DNA from: Nautilus pompilius
Taxonomy: Eukaryota; Mollusca; Cephalopoda; Nautilida; Nautilidae
Length of the DNA: 64,000 nucleotides
Reading direction: 5' to 3'
Assembly: GCA_018389105.1 (NCBI GenBank)
Contig: JACATO010001123.1
Coordinates: forward strand, 106,001-170,000
This document shows, in pieces, positions 47,075 to 61,000 of the stretch. Position numbers and translations under genes: made by a program. The notes beneath the pieces were generated by a model that saw nothing but the letters and a program-made list of their open reading frames with translations, made no database searches and was not told the DNA's origin. Positions within the stretch are counted from its first letter, which is position 1, and each line of letters starts with the position of its first letter.

Positions 47075-47260
47075 AGTGGTAATTTAGCACCTCCGCTCGT
47101 TACGGTTACAGCTGCTGTTTCGATCCCGATGGATCGATGAGTGAACTGGTTGCTTTCTATTATCTAGAGAAACATTCACTGTCCCCACTGAACTTGGCGG
47201 TATTCGACCCGCTTGTGCGTAGTGTGGGAAAACCTTACATGTGAGTGTTTTAAGGTGCTT
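47075..47260 (+). mobile_element. tRNA-derived SINE-like repeat
   Basis: TGGTAATTTAGCAC (47077-47090) and GTTTCGATCCCG (47117-47128) are spaced like the A and B boxes of a tRNA promoter. About 110 bp of non-tRNA body follow. The cloverleaf arms do not pair, so it is not a working tRNA. The 3' boundary is estimated. Confidence 0.45.
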
Positions 47261-47264
47261 TTCG

Positions 47265-49150
47265 CCAAATTAAGTCCGTTCTTCTCTCAAGAGAACCCCC
47301 CCCCCCTTAGACCACTCAGCTTTCAGCGTCTGATTCCGTAGCTCTGTACTTACAAGGGCCACTTTTCCCCGACATCCAGAGGCAACTTTCAAATTAGACT
47401 CCAAAAATTACCAAAGATATCCGAATCTCCATTTGGATGAAGGAACATCTTGCCAGAAGAAGAGTTTACTGCACGTGCGATAACAAGGGGAAGAATTTCT
47501 TTTAGCAAAAAAAAAAAAAAAAAAAATTTACAAAAACTTTTTTTATTGTGGTGGTTGGGTGGGGGGGGGAGATCTCTTCCGTTAATGAGAAACTTAATTA
47601 GCTTATCTCAACTATTTCTTTATAAATCTTCCGTGATGTTCGATATTTAATCAATCAAACAAATATCTTACACCATATTTAAAAAAAAGGAAGCAACTTT
47701 ATGATCTCTTTTCTGTTATCGTTAAAATGGCGATCTCTTAAAACAAAGACAGCAGCAGCAACAAAAAAAGAAAAAAGATAAATCTCTCTCATTAATAAAG
47801 ATAATAAATTACATCTCGTAGTTAATTAAAACTTTAAAAAAATTTTTTTTTTAAAAATAATTTATCATTTTTGGAGACTAGACAAGCAATCTGTCAACAT
47901 CCTCATCATTTCTACGCGGTGAAGGTCGGAGAAAACAAATTTGCACACTGAACGAAAAATATTTACTTCCGTCTTTAGCGACTGGGAAAAAAAAGAACCA
48001 AAAGGCCACCTTTACATTACATCCACATAACATTTCCGAGTTTTTATATTTAATATTATGCAAATACCATGCAAAGATAGTCTTTTATTTACTTTAAATA
48101 ATCTTATTTTCAGCCTTTAGAGATGCAATAAAAACAAGATAACTTTTCTTTTTAGTGTTAAAGAATTCATTAGAAAATTTTTTTCGCCAAATTAAAATCA
48201 GTCGCACGGTTAAAGTACAAAAATATGCAATTTTTATATCACCAGGACATTTAGTAGTAATGTATGTACATTTCAGGCCCCTTTTCTGGACTTACGATGT
48301 GATGATGTGTCCGATTAAAAATCCATCTGACGTCCGAACAACAATGTTTTCAAGATAATGAATTTTCGCTTCGAAACTAAACTTTTTCGTATAGAATACC
48401 TTGGTCAATATGGCGGCGATTCGTAGTATGGGCCTAAGAGGTGCATATAATACTCCTAGCGTTCAAATACTTATGCTCATCAACTAAATAAATTAAACAA
48501 TCTAAAACGTTAAGTTTATAAATAGACTTTAGAAAGTTTCATGGCCGTCCAAAAGTGAACTTACACGTATTGTGGTTTTCTTTTGGAATTTTATATAATT
48601 TCAATATTGTTTTACTCTGATTCTGCGTATCAATTAAAAACATTACAAAACGTAGTATTAGACAACATCTATTCAATACTTGATAATTTTAAAAGTATAT
48701 TAATAACCACTAATTGAAAAAATAAGCTAAAAGCAATTTTAAAATATGTCTTAAGTGAAATGAATTAGATCACAGATGTGTTTTTTCCTTGTAAAAATAG
48801 ATTTTTCTAATCATAAGCAAAATATTATAATTATAATACTTAGCGTCTCGTTTGCAAAACTTCAATTGGCTTTAATTATGCGATAAGGAAATAAATGCTC
48901 TTATTTTGAGATGCGAAAAAGTCGTAGTCAATGGAGCAAAGCATAGAATTAAATAATAATAGTTCTTTTTATTGTATTAGCTTAATTTTAAAGATAATTT
49001 TCAGTAATTAGCGAATTAAAGAGATATTTTCGTAATCAGTTTTAATACCGACATGCTGCTGAGCTGCGTGCGTACGTTGTATCCGGTAATTTATGATTAA
49101 ATTATACCAATTATTGTGTATGGCTTTTTCTTTGTTTTAACTGAACAGCA
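47265..49150. other. Intergenic AT-rich DNA
   Basis: This contains an A run next to a G-rich run (47509-47571) and AT-rich stretches. At 48410 an ATG in the context CAATATGGCGGC is followed by a short frame (MAAIRSMGLRG) and a GTGCAT donor-like site. That is compatible with a first exon but unsupported otherwise. Confidence 0.35.
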
Positions 49151-49157
49151 AGGAGAG

Positions 49158-49174
49158 CCACACACACACACACA

Positions 49175-49216
<42 letters not shown>
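49158..49216. repeat. CA microsatellite
   Basis: About 58 bp of CA with one phase slip (ACCACA), ending in a short CG-rich run GGGCGCGCGCGGCG. Confidence 0.95.
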
Positions 49217-49218
<2 letters not shown>

Positions 49219-52200
49219 GCGCGCGCGGCGATGTTCACCAGAATTCTTAGGGAATGCAATGACATAAAGACAAAAACGATAGATGATCCGAGTCCATCGG
49301 TTACATAAGGAAGTAAAACGTCGTTTCGTTGACTAGGTAAGCAGTAAACATCCCGCTTGTTTTAATAGAATAGGGAAGCTCAGGTGTTGGAACAGGGCTG
49401 CTAAGATGTTGCTGTGCCTGCGCGTTCGGTCTGGCTGTGGATGGGGCTGGGTGGGAGGAAGCAGCGAACGTAGTGGCTCTGCTGACATCACACAAAGACA
49501 CGCAGCGATTCCCGTTCAGGCTGCTAAACAAGATCGCCACCCTTACTGCCAGCCACCCCGCCCGCCTTCACGGTGGTCGCCAAGCGGATAGCGCTTCTGC
49601 CACGGCCTCGCAGAAAACCGGAACACTTCTAACACGAGCTACCCATGCGATCAGTGGAAAAAAAAGTAGAATCAATAATAATTGGTCCCACTTGTAAGCA
49701 CCCGGCGGTCACGACTCTCAGTATTTTAAGCGTCGCTTTCCCAAATTCAGATTTTTCAGTTATTAACAAGTAAAAATCCCAACTGAATGCTTGCTGAAAC
49801 AAAAGGCATTCATGTTTATTTGTTCACCTAATTATATGAAGGGGAAAGTGAAAAAAAACCGAAGCAAAAATGGATGTGCGGCTGGAAATAAAATAGCATG
49901 TGAACCATGTGCCTAATGGATATTGATTAGCCGGCGATTTGTCTGCTGATTTCAGTAAAATATCACTGATTTCATATTACTTCGCGCGCCCGCGTAGACC
50001 GTTTATGGGTCATATACTTCTGATTTCAGAAAGTCTTGAAGGGGGGAAGGGGCTACTACGACACTGTAACCATATATTCAACACACAACACTGGCAAGAG
50101 AGGAATCAAGCAGCATGCTTTCCCGAGATCGCTGTCCGAGAAAGGAAGGCTTTTATTTCGCATCCCGTACGTATAAGGCCGCCAGCTAGATTGCTCGCCT
50201 GGCGGACTCAAGGGGGGGGGAATTATAGCGCTGTAGTCTCGTTGTAAGTGCTCGTCGGCGAGATCTCTTAACAGGTGATTAATCGCTGCAGAATTTCACC
50301 CTTGATAATTTCGCTGTACTTTTAAACCGAAGATCATCTATAAAAGCGAAGTAGATCAGTCATAACGCTCCGTGCGACGCACCGGTCGATACCAATTAAA
50401 CCGCGCCACGTCATGAACTCGTCAGCGCGACATTTAATGACGAGACGGGTCTTCAGACTAACCGCGCGCTCCTTGTAATCCGGCTGTCACGGCCGGATGG
50501 ACTGATACGAGCCTCGTTTGGCGTCTTTCACGACCCATCCTGTGGGTAGGAAAGTCCTGATGAGATAAAAAAAAAAACAAAAACAACAAAAAAACAGGGG
50601 CTTCAAACTGGCTCGTCTTCAGCATTTGCGGTATTTGGAATGCAAGAGAAAAAAATCAAGAAGACTCTTAGATTTGTTAGAATCCGGAAGTAAACCTCTG
50701 CTTTGGCTGATCTCAAGCGACAACCTTGTACAATACAATCCCCACCCTACCACCGATCACTCGGAGATCTTCTTGGGATCGGCTTTTGTCGAGATTTGAC
50801 GAAAAGCAGAACCGAAAAGATATGGGGGCCCGGATAATAAATAAGCTGACAGACATTACAGGAACAATGAAACCGGGCGGCGATGGCGATAAACCGAAGC
50901 GAATTGGCCATAGCGGAGGATCCCGGCTGAATTTATATCCTGTTTGTAGTTTCATTAAAGAAACCAAATTTTCTTAACACGAGTTTGATAGTAGTAATAA
51001 AATATATAAACAAATCATTTCAGAAAATAGCTGCACGACTTGTCAATAATAAAAATAAAAATAACTTTTGGGAATGAAAATAGCGAAAAGCCTTTCGTGA
51101 ATAAATCTTTGAAGGAAGTCGGGGGCCGAAATGGCTCGAAACCTTTTCTGCGAATCATGCATTACGGCCTATCTCGATGCTTCTGTCGACCTCCTAAAAC
51201 TAACTCACACTATATCCAGTAGAATAGATGGAGGGCTTCCAGAATACGCTGTAAACGACTGTTTTAAGAGGAACCGAGGTTTCGTTAGGCTATAATAGTA
51301 AAAATGTATACAAACATCACTTAGTAAACTCAGCCTTTTCTATTGCGTTACGCCTGATGGAATACAGCACTGAAAGAGTATACGATTGTCTTGGAAGCAA
51401 CTGAATTCGTGGGCCAACGTTTTGATGATCTTTCAGTGTTGCCTTCATCAGGATTTCATCTTGAGTAGTAGATACATTAAAATAAGAGTTTTCCATTTTT
51501 TTCTTCCTTCCAGAGAGCTCTGACCCTGCAGTCTTCTGGCTATCGAAAATCCTGGTGTCGATTCCAGTCACTATAACTTGTTTCTTGTATCTTTCCCCCA
51601 ACTGCCAAAAGGAAACCTGAATGTTGGGCGACTTGAACGTGGAAGAAGCAATGCGGCAAGATGAAAATGTTTTTAGAATTAGTAAAACGAATCCAAGAAA
51701 CTCCGTTCAACGGCCTTAATTTCACTATTCCCATCGTTGTCGATGTTAGCATTAAAAAGTAATTCTGACTGACGGACTTATTGCGTATCATTCGCCCCGC
51801 CTCCATTCGTGCAATCGGAAACAGCTGTTACACTGAAGTAGAATTTCCTAATTTCTCCAGTGAATTGGTTCAGTTAATAAAGGTCTCTCTCCTCTCCTTT
51901 TTAAATCCAGCACATTCTCGTTTCCGCTTGCCTTCAACCTCTTTTTCTTCCTTTTCTCCTGTCTCGTCGTCCGTTCCTCTACCAAGCATCATTCGAGTGA
52001 ATTTTTGGAGAAATAACAGCCAGATCTTATCGACATCCCCCCCCCTGACAGTCAACTATTGGAACTCTAGTCTTCCTTTTCGAAACGTTCCTGGGGGAAA
52101 GAGCGTAAGCTGTTAACCCATAACCTACAGTTGACCGTTATGTTGTTGCTGCGAATATTCCTCCCCCCCACCCCTGGAAACACCGCGTACGAAAGGCCAG

Positions 52201-53100
52201 CTATTATTTCTCACGACTGATAAATCTACACAGAAATTTTTCTTTTCATCAACTGTAAATATCTAGAATTATTCACCCAGCCATTTCTTACTGACGAACT
52301 TCTATATAAGATAAGCTATCGTTAAAGGATGGCCCGTATTCAGCAGTGCCGCGCCTCTGAAAGATTTCATTGTATGTGCGTTGGCGTGAGTCGCGAGGTA
52401 CGGATGTGCATCGTGAGGTGCGCGCTCGCGTGCGCCGACCGGTTATAGAGCAACAAATAAGCGTGGCGAGTGAAATCGTTTGTCCTTTTAAATAAACGTT
52501 CTGTACCCAAATTTCTCTGGACACCCAGGTTCGACTTAACCTTCCGTCACGTAGAAATCCCTGCTTTTCGCTGATCGGAACATCCGGGAGAGTTAGATCA
52601 AAAGGTTATCCTCGATATCTAAATGATACCTTTAAATTATTCTTAAGTTCTTTCTCCCCCTTTTTAATATAAACCAAAGATGCATCCGGTTCCGGAGGCT
52701 AACGTTATTGAAACGCCTTAAATTGGACCCAAAAACTCAAAGTAAATGCCTAACTTTGGTAAAATGAGCCCGCTTCCAGAATGTCTTGACAAAGAGTTTA
52801 ATTCTACAAACCGAATCAGCTTTACAACACTCAGTATAGACTCTAGAAAGGGTAAATTACGAAATAAGCAAAGCAAACAGAACTGCTACAAAGCGGCGTT
52901 TGTCTTTTTCGGTTAGCATCCAAACCTGACTCTAGCCAAGATGCCGTCTCCACGGATGCAGTCAACTCTATGCTTGTATTTTTCAGTAGACGTAATCGAT
53001 GGTGGTCTCTAGTTTAGCGGAAATCTATGAAGTTAAGGTATAATAATCGTCCTTCATCACCTCACCACCGAACCATTCAGGGCAACCCTAACCCTGTCCG
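49217..53100. other. Mixed-composition intergenic DNA, no gene recognised
   Basis: GC rises at 49390-49640, 50130-50220 and 50340-50520. The last is followed by an A/CAA-rich tail (50569-50596), which looks like a retroposed sequence end, but no head or duplication was found. Overlapping ORFs up to 111 codons (51781-52116) lack domain patterns. Confidence 0.4.
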
Positions 53101-53107
53101 ACACTTC

Positions 53108-53200
53108 CGACTTCGGTAGGGAAAGCCTTACTAGAATTCTTAAGTTTTTTTAGATGTGAGAGAAAATCGGAGTGCGCCTGGAGGACTGAATTCCAAGTGG
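53108..53200 (-). mobile_element. SINE-body fragment
   Basis: On the minus strand, GATTTTCTCTCACATCTAAA (around 53168-53149) followed by AAGAATTCTAGTAAGGCTTTCC matches the body of the repeat at 18540-18610 in order and spacing. No tRNA-like head was recognised upstream. Confidence 0.4.
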
Positions 53201-53204
53201 CTGT

Positions 53205-56200
53205 CTGGTGAAGAGGTAATTCTGATTACTGGATCCAAAGTCTCCTGCGGTTTGAAATGAAAGTATCTTACCAGACATTGGGAATCAAAATACCACGAAT
53301 CACTTTTGTAATTCCTTTGTTGTTGTTGTTTGGTAAAGAAAGATAACTCACGAAGGCAGTGCGAGAGATGTCACGTCAATGGCTAAACGTCGGGTTCCAT
53401 CGATCATCGAATCGCAGCCGCCGGCATGACAAACGAACTTGCTACGTTAACTTTTTGCATCCAGTATTCATATTCAGCGAAGCTACCCACGACAGACACA
53501 AAGGGGGGGGAGGTCTGATAATAATCTTTGCCAGAGTTGGCGCTTCAAAAACAGGTTTCGACAGATACTGGATTCCGTTTTGTCTCTCTGATCTTGTGAA
53601 GGTAATACCAAGGCTCTATCCATTATCTAGCACCGCCTCTACTGCTTATCAACCGATACGTGCCAGACTTTGTGTGTGAGTGCTTTAAGCAGCGCTTTGA
53701 TGCAGGCGAGTTCGTAGAGAAGAGGGTATTCTTTTAGCCAGCGATGTTATCTACAAATTGAAGTAGCTTCTCCGAGAATGAAGGTTTCCCCTTTCAGATC
53801 GGTTTGGGGTCGGACTACGTCAGAGTCTTTTGTAATTTTTATCTGTACAAAAGAAAGTGGAAAGTAACATCTGGAAACAAAATCTGCCTTCGCTAACATC
53901 TGCTTTTATTTGAGACACTGTTTGATGGAAATATGCACGCTGTCTCCCCCACCAGTTTATCCACGATGCAATGTGATCGGAAAGGAGTTAAAACGCAGGT
54001 TATTGCCATGATAATCTTTAATCAAATAGAAATAATGTCAACTGCAAATTTTGAAGAAGAAAAGAAAAAAAAAAACAGATAAAAATGAACCAATATAGAA
54101 AAAAATAAAGAAATAAATATACCGAAACTTATAGCATCGGGGACAACAATAACTAAATCAGTTAAGTGAAAACGTCAGCTAACGTTTGCAAAATCGTCAG
54201 ATTTAAATTGGAGTCTGAAGGTAACGAGTTTAAATGGGCACACATTAATATTAGTTCAGAAATGTTAGCCTGCGAGAAAATGTACACAGATTAAGTTGTG
54301 GCTTAGCTTCACTAAAGTGGAGACGGTTTGTAGATCTAAGGTCCATAGTTCTAAAATGCTATCTTTAAGTTCGGTGATGGTTTGTCCTATATCAATAAAA
54401 TTTATCTTAAAAGTGATGAAAACAGATATTAAGTAAACACTGAAGTCCCGGCATTTTCAAATATCTTATTACAATTTTCATTAGGTTTCAGTATTAAATT
54501 TAGAAATAAAAAATTTATCAAATGTATACATATTTTCATGTAGGAACTGCAGAGGCAGCTATCTTGTATCTTTATTGAAAGATTTTCTAAAATGTGACGG
54601 TATCATGCATATTTTACGCGGTAGTTGCACACAAAGTTGCAGCAGGTCAGGGTTCTTTTAACCGATCAGTTCTGATTCCGATGTCTAGATTAATATGCGC
54701 TGCCGAGGCCAACCTATGCAGTTGAATTTCAGTTTTATTTATTTCTCATAATTTTGCAGAATTTATTATCGTCAACATGAAAGGTTTTCTATGCAAACAA
54801 AGTACAAGTCTTATGTGTAGTAGGGTACCAGAATTTACGATTGGTTCTCTTGTCCCCGCCCACGGGAACACAGGGCTATCTTCCTCGCCGGTGATTCATG
54901 ACCGCAGCTAACCGGTAGCAACCACTATCTCTGAAGAGTTGCGTAGCTGTATATCGATTACCGTTTTAGCGCGGTATTTAGATTAGGAGTAGATTTCATC
55001 GTGGCTGGACAGAAATCCCCTGTTCACACTGAGATCCATTAAGCTCCGCTTGTATACTTCTCAGATTTCTATCCCTATCTGCCCACCCCTGAAAAGCTAC
55101 GTGCAGGGCGAGACGTCGAACCGATTAGCCGACCGAGTTATCGCTCTTGGCTCACCCCACAAGTACGCCATCTTGGCAAATTGCAATCTTATCTTCGCAG
55201 TTCTGTTCGTCTGCGTATTATTTCTTCAGGAAATCTGTTTTCTCCAGAGATGGAACGGTGCAGAAAGAGCAACATTTGTGCTGGGCTACGTGGAATCGAG
55301 CAAATCTGTTTTGAAATTTATTTCCCGGAATTACGGTGAACGAGAGTATATCTTGGAATACACACACAACTAATTTATTTCTAGGTTCAGTTCCTTTTTT
55401 TTTTTTTTTTTTACTTCTTTAAAATGTTTTATTTCAAAAGAAACTTCATTCTTGATAGAAATATCCTTTTAAGAGCACGCCAATAATTTGAAGCTTCCTG
55501 TGCAAATTTGAACAAATAATTTAATTTCGATCAAACCGAAAACGAAAAATAGCTTTACATTTTGTACGGAAAAAAAAAAAAAATTGGCATTGGCATGTTG
55601 CTACTCTGAGTAGGGTTAATTTATCTCAAAAACTAAATTATTCATTCACACGCATCGTTTCTCTTTTGTTGGTTATCGCTACGATTCCGAGTTAACCGTC
55701 TGGGATTGCCCAATTATGACGTAATCAGACTGTTTTTTTTCTGTGTATTCCTCGCGTTAGAAAAGAAAAGACATCTCTGAGGATAAAAAGGAACTAAAAA
55801 TGTGTGAAGATAATATTTGGAGAATTTTCACTCGCTTTATTATCATAAAAGTATCTAAAAGACCATTCCTTCCCCCTTTCCAGGGGGAACTCACAAGGAT
55901 GTTGTTCAAGATGAGAGCTGTAAGTTACCATTTCCGTGTTATCTGTAGAAGAACCTACGTTTCGCAGACTTTCATTTCTCGCCATCGTCAGGATATGGTC
56001 ATGAGGATTGCTTTGGTGCGCAATGAGACGGACGACACCCGATGATGACTACAAGAGAAGTCTACGAAAGTCGATTCTCTACTTATTTCGGGTATTTTCT
56101 CCACCTCTTAGTTTCTAGAAAAACTTATTTGTGTCGACTTTATTTTGCAGCTGCTGATAACACGATGGCGCTAGCTGGTCCGACGTCAAACTACGCACGA

Positions 56201-57034
56201 TCCGTTGGTTACTTTGTTTTCTCGCTGATTACTGAATAATTGTTTAACCTGACGCAGGAGAGCCAGAAATAACACTTATCCTGTCAAGTTACGTTTACCA
56301 TTTTTAATACCTTGTTTGTAGTTGGTGTCGCTCACAATTTGAGGCTATTGTATTGTTTTATTTATATTCTGTCAGCCTTAAATATCCCAGCTAGTGATAT
56401 AGTTAATTAGCTAATTGTATTTTCTTGCAGTCAAGAAAACATCAAACAGCGATTTTATTTCTTTATCCAGAATCTACCTTTGAAGTTGTTTAACATCAGT
56501 TGACATAACGCGCTGTTATTGTAGGAAGAACACCATCCATAACACTTATGACGTCATAGGAAATTAGCTGAAGAAGGTTGCTCCTTAAAAAGATCTTCAA
56601 ATATTAAAATGCATGCTATTTTTTTATTTGCTTTGTGCAAAGTAACAGTATTGCATTCTGAAAAGTCCACAGTCCATCTATAGTCATCTTAATCTATAAT
56701 TTAGCTTAGGAACACGTAGTATTTTCAAAACAATCAGCCGTGAAAGACTTATAAAAATTGAGAAAATTAGTATTTTAACAATTTTTTAAATCATACTAAT
56801 GTTCCAGGTATTTTATGAAGATATCAAACTTGCGTTAAGGTCCATACAGCGGAGCTTTCTAGAGTCAAGTTTTAAGGTATTTTGCATTTTCGGATTAGAA
56901 GACTATTTAAAATCGAGTAAATTCCCATTATTATCAATTACTATTTTAATAATCCTAATTAGTGCTCAGACATTCTTGAAAATTTCAGTCGTTAAGTATA
57001 TTGGAAATTAACATGTTCCTTATATTATTATCGC
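53205..57034. other. Intergenic DNA, no gene recognised
   Basis: The ORF at 55050-55373 (107 codons) has one hydrophobic stretch but no recognisable family and no splice context. Poly-T and poly-A runs occur near 55400 and 55570. Nothing else was supported. Confidence 0.4.
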
Positions 57035-57041
57035 CATCATC

Positions 57042-57090
<49 letters not shown>

Positions 57091-57091
57091 G
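57035..57091. repeat. ATC/CAT microsatellite
   Basis: About 17 CAT triplets in a row, with one CTT interruption at the start. It precedes the large minisatellite by 1 kb; the unit is unrelated in length but shares the CATCA word. Confidence 0.95.
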
Positions 57092-57094
57092 AAC

Positions 57095-58050
57095 AGAACA
57101 GAAATGATTGAAGCGCAAATGTTTATACAATGAGTAATAAATGTTCAAATATCAAGATTTTCAGCTGAAATTTCCTAATTTCGTTCTTTAAAATATTTAT
57201 AAGAAATCTCTAGATGCGTAAGTAAATTAAGTCTCTTGGTTTCATATATATATATGGGGGGCTTTAAATAATAATATTTCAAAATAAATGCTTCCACAAA
57301 ATTTTGAATTTAAGAAATGCTGTTCATTTATTCCAAAACAAGGCAGTTAATTAAACTTCCTTAATTTTCTTTTGAAATGTGAGGTTTCGGATTTTTTCTT
57401 TTCTTCTACTCCCATGATCCGAAAGAGAGCTACATAATTTACGGGAGCCCAATTGCAGCGGCAATTAACATGCGATTGTCTGCAGGGAGCTGCTCCATGG
57501 CGGAAGTTTCCCTTTCATTCCGAGGTAGTGAGGTAAGCCGACGTCTGTATACTGAACGGGTGATGGACGGTAGGACGTGTAACGACCTAACTCGCGGTAT
57601 AAAACAACGGCAGCAGCCACGCCGTGCAATTAATGAACTTCAAAGCGACTGAAAATCTTTTGTATTTTCAATTCTGTGGATATTTCATTAAGGCCGCGTC
57701 ATTGGGAGTTTTCGGAGTTCTCTAGCACATAATTGTATTCATTACAATATTTTCCGTAACAGTAACAACATCAACAATTTGGTGATGGAAATGCGAAAAC
57801 AATTTAACTGATTTATTTATTCTTTTTTCTCTATAATGAAACGCACCGAGAATCGTTTTGCAATCGTTTCGTACAAAATATACATTGACAAAGTTTGGTT
57901 TAAAAGGAACGAAAAACTTTATCGTTAAAAACGTTCATCTGCTATTGAACTTTAATAATCACGTTTATAATAGACCCCCATAGCGTCGTCAGGGAAGACG
58001 TATGATTGCAATTCTGTCGAGTTTTCATTCTTGAATTAGCGCAAACAACA
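57095..58050. other. Intergenic DNA before the minisatellite
   Basis: AT-rich DNA with one small ORF at 57470-57652 of no recognisable family. Confidence 0.45.
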
Positions 58051-58054
58051 TCCA

Positions 58055-61000
58055 ACTATCGCTACTTCTTCTAGTTCTACCATCATTTTTGATACTTGTT
58101 CTGCCATCACTAATGCTACTGATTCTAGCATCAATATTGCTTCCAGTTCTACCATCGCTATGGATACTATTTATACCATAACTATTGATACTAATTGTAG
58201 CATCAATATTGCTTCAGTTCTACCATCGCTATTGATACTATTACTACCATCACTATTGATACCTTATATATCATCACTATTGATACTATTTCTACATCAG
58301 TATTGCTACTAGTGCTACCAGCGCTATTGACAGTTGTTCTATCCACACTATTGATAGCTTGTTTTAACATTACTATTTATACTAGTTATACCATCACTAT
58401 TGATACTAGTTTCACCAGAACAATTGGTACTTTTCTAGTTTCGCTGTTGATACTTGCTCTACAATCACTAATGCTAATAGTTCCACAATCACTATTGCTC
58501 CTAGTTCTACTAGTTCTACCATCACAAATGCTACTAGTACCACCATCGCCATGTATATAACTTTTACCATCAAGATTGATAATAATCTTACCATCACTAT
58601 TGCTACTATTTCTATAATGGCTGTTTATACTTGTACGACAACTAGTGATACTTGTTCTGCCATTATTATTGCTACAATTTCAACCATCAGTATTGCTACT
58701 GGTGCTACCGGTGCTATTTATACTTGTTCTAAAATCTCTACTGACAGTTGTATTACCATCACTATTGATACTTGCTCAGCAATCACTGTTGCTACTATTA
58801 ATACCATGGCTATTTATACTTCTAACATCATTAGTGATACTTGTTCTGCCATCATTATTGCTGCAATTCCACCATCAGTATTGCTACTAGTGCTATCGGC
58901 GCTATTGATATTTGTTCTACCATCACTACTGCTATTATTTCTACTATCGATATTGATACTTGTTCTATCATCATTATTGATAGTTTTACTACCATCACTA
59001 TTCATTCTTGTTCAGCCATCAATAATGCTACTAGTATTGCCATTACTATTGCTACTAATTCTACCATCGCTATCGATAATTTTATACCATCTCTATTGCT
59101 TCCCGTTCTACCATCGCTATTTATACTTGTTCCTCCAGCGATATTGATTCTAGTTCTAACATTAATATTGATAATTGTCCTACCATCATTATTGCTATCA
59201 TTTCTACCATCGATACTGATACTTGTTCTACCATCATTATTGATATTAGTGCTACCCTCACTATTATACTTGTTCTAACAACACTATTGGTACTTGTTCT
59301 ACCATCTGTATTGATAATTGTTCTACCATCACTATTGATAATAGTTCTACCGTCGCTGTTGTTACAACTTTTACCTTCGCTATTGATACATGTTCTACCT
59401 GAACATTGATACTTGTTTATCATTACTATTCTTAGTTGTTTATCATTACCATTGGTACTAATTCTACAATCATTATTGATACTACTGCTACCATCGCTAT
59501 TGATAGTTGTTATATCTACACTACTGATAGTTTGTTCTAACATTACTATTGCTACTAGTTACACCACCACTATTGATACTTTTTCTGTTCTCGCTTTTGA
59601 TACTTGCTCTACCATCACTAACGCTAATAGTTATACCATTACTATTGCCACTAGTACTACCATCACTAATGGTACTAGTTCTAATATCAGTATTAATACT
59701 TTTCTAGCATCGCTTTTGATACTTGTTCCTCCATCGCTATTGATACTAGATCTAACATCACTATTGACAATTTTTAAAACCATCGCAATTGATACTTGTT
59801 CTACATTCACTATTGATAATAGTTCTACTTTCACTATTGATAATTATTCCACCATTGCTATTGATACTTGTTCCACAATAGCTATTGTTCCTAGTTCTAC
59901 AATCATTATTGACAATTTTACTACCATTGGCATTGATAATTGTTCTAACATCACTATTGATACTTCTTATACCATCACTAGTGCTATTACTTCTACCCTC
60001 AATAATTCTATTAATTCTACCATTACTATTGATACTTGTTCAAACATCGCCATTGATACTAGTTCTACCTTCACTGTTGAAAAATTTTAAAGCCATTGCA
60101 ATTGATAATTGTTCTACCATCACTATTGATAATAGTTCTATCATCGCTATTGATAAAGTTTTACCTTCACTACTGATACCTTTTCTACCATCATTAATGA
60201 TCACGTTTGATACTTCTTCTACCATCACTATTGCTACTAATTCTACCATCACTAATGATATTAATTCTAGCATCACTATTGCTGCTAGATCTACCATCAC
60301 TATTGATTTTGTTCTAACATCACTATTTATGCTATTGATACTATTACTATTGATACAAGTTTCACTATCGCCATTGATACCCGTTTTACTATCACTACTG
60401 ATACGTGTTCTACCATGGCTATTGATACTAGTCCTACTATCACTATTGCTAGTATTTCTACCAGAGCTATTTATACTTGTTCTGCCATCACTATTGCCAC
60501 TAGTTCTACCATCACTCTAGATACATTTCTAACTTCGCTATTGATACTTTTGCCACGCTAACTATTTATGCTAGTGTTACCATCACTATTGCAACTTGTT
60601 CTACCATCACTAATGCTGCTAGTTCTACAATCACTAATGCTACTACTTCTAATATCACTATTGATACTTTCCCTACCAACACTATTGCTTCCCGTTCTAC
60701 TTCTGGTATCGATACTAGTTATACCATTACTATTGATACTTGTTCCTCCATAGTTATTGATATTAGTTCTACCATCATTATTGATAATAGTTCTACCATC
60801 GCTATTGATACTATTTCTACCATGGCTATTGATACTTTTACTATCATCACTGTTGATAATAGTTCTCCCATCACTAATGTTACTAGTTCAGTATTGATAC
60901 TTTTATACTATCGATATTGATTCTACTTCCATAATCGCCATTGATGCTAGTTCTATCATCAGTACGACTTCCTGTGCTTCATTCATTATTGATATTTATT

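Noticed and set aside
51781..52116. 111-codon Ser/Pro/Phe-rich ORF
   Set aside because: Composition follows a pyrimidine-rich stretch; no domain recognised.
55050..55373. 107-codon ORF with one hydrophobic segment
   Set aside because: No signal peptide at the start, no recognisable family, no splice or promoter context.
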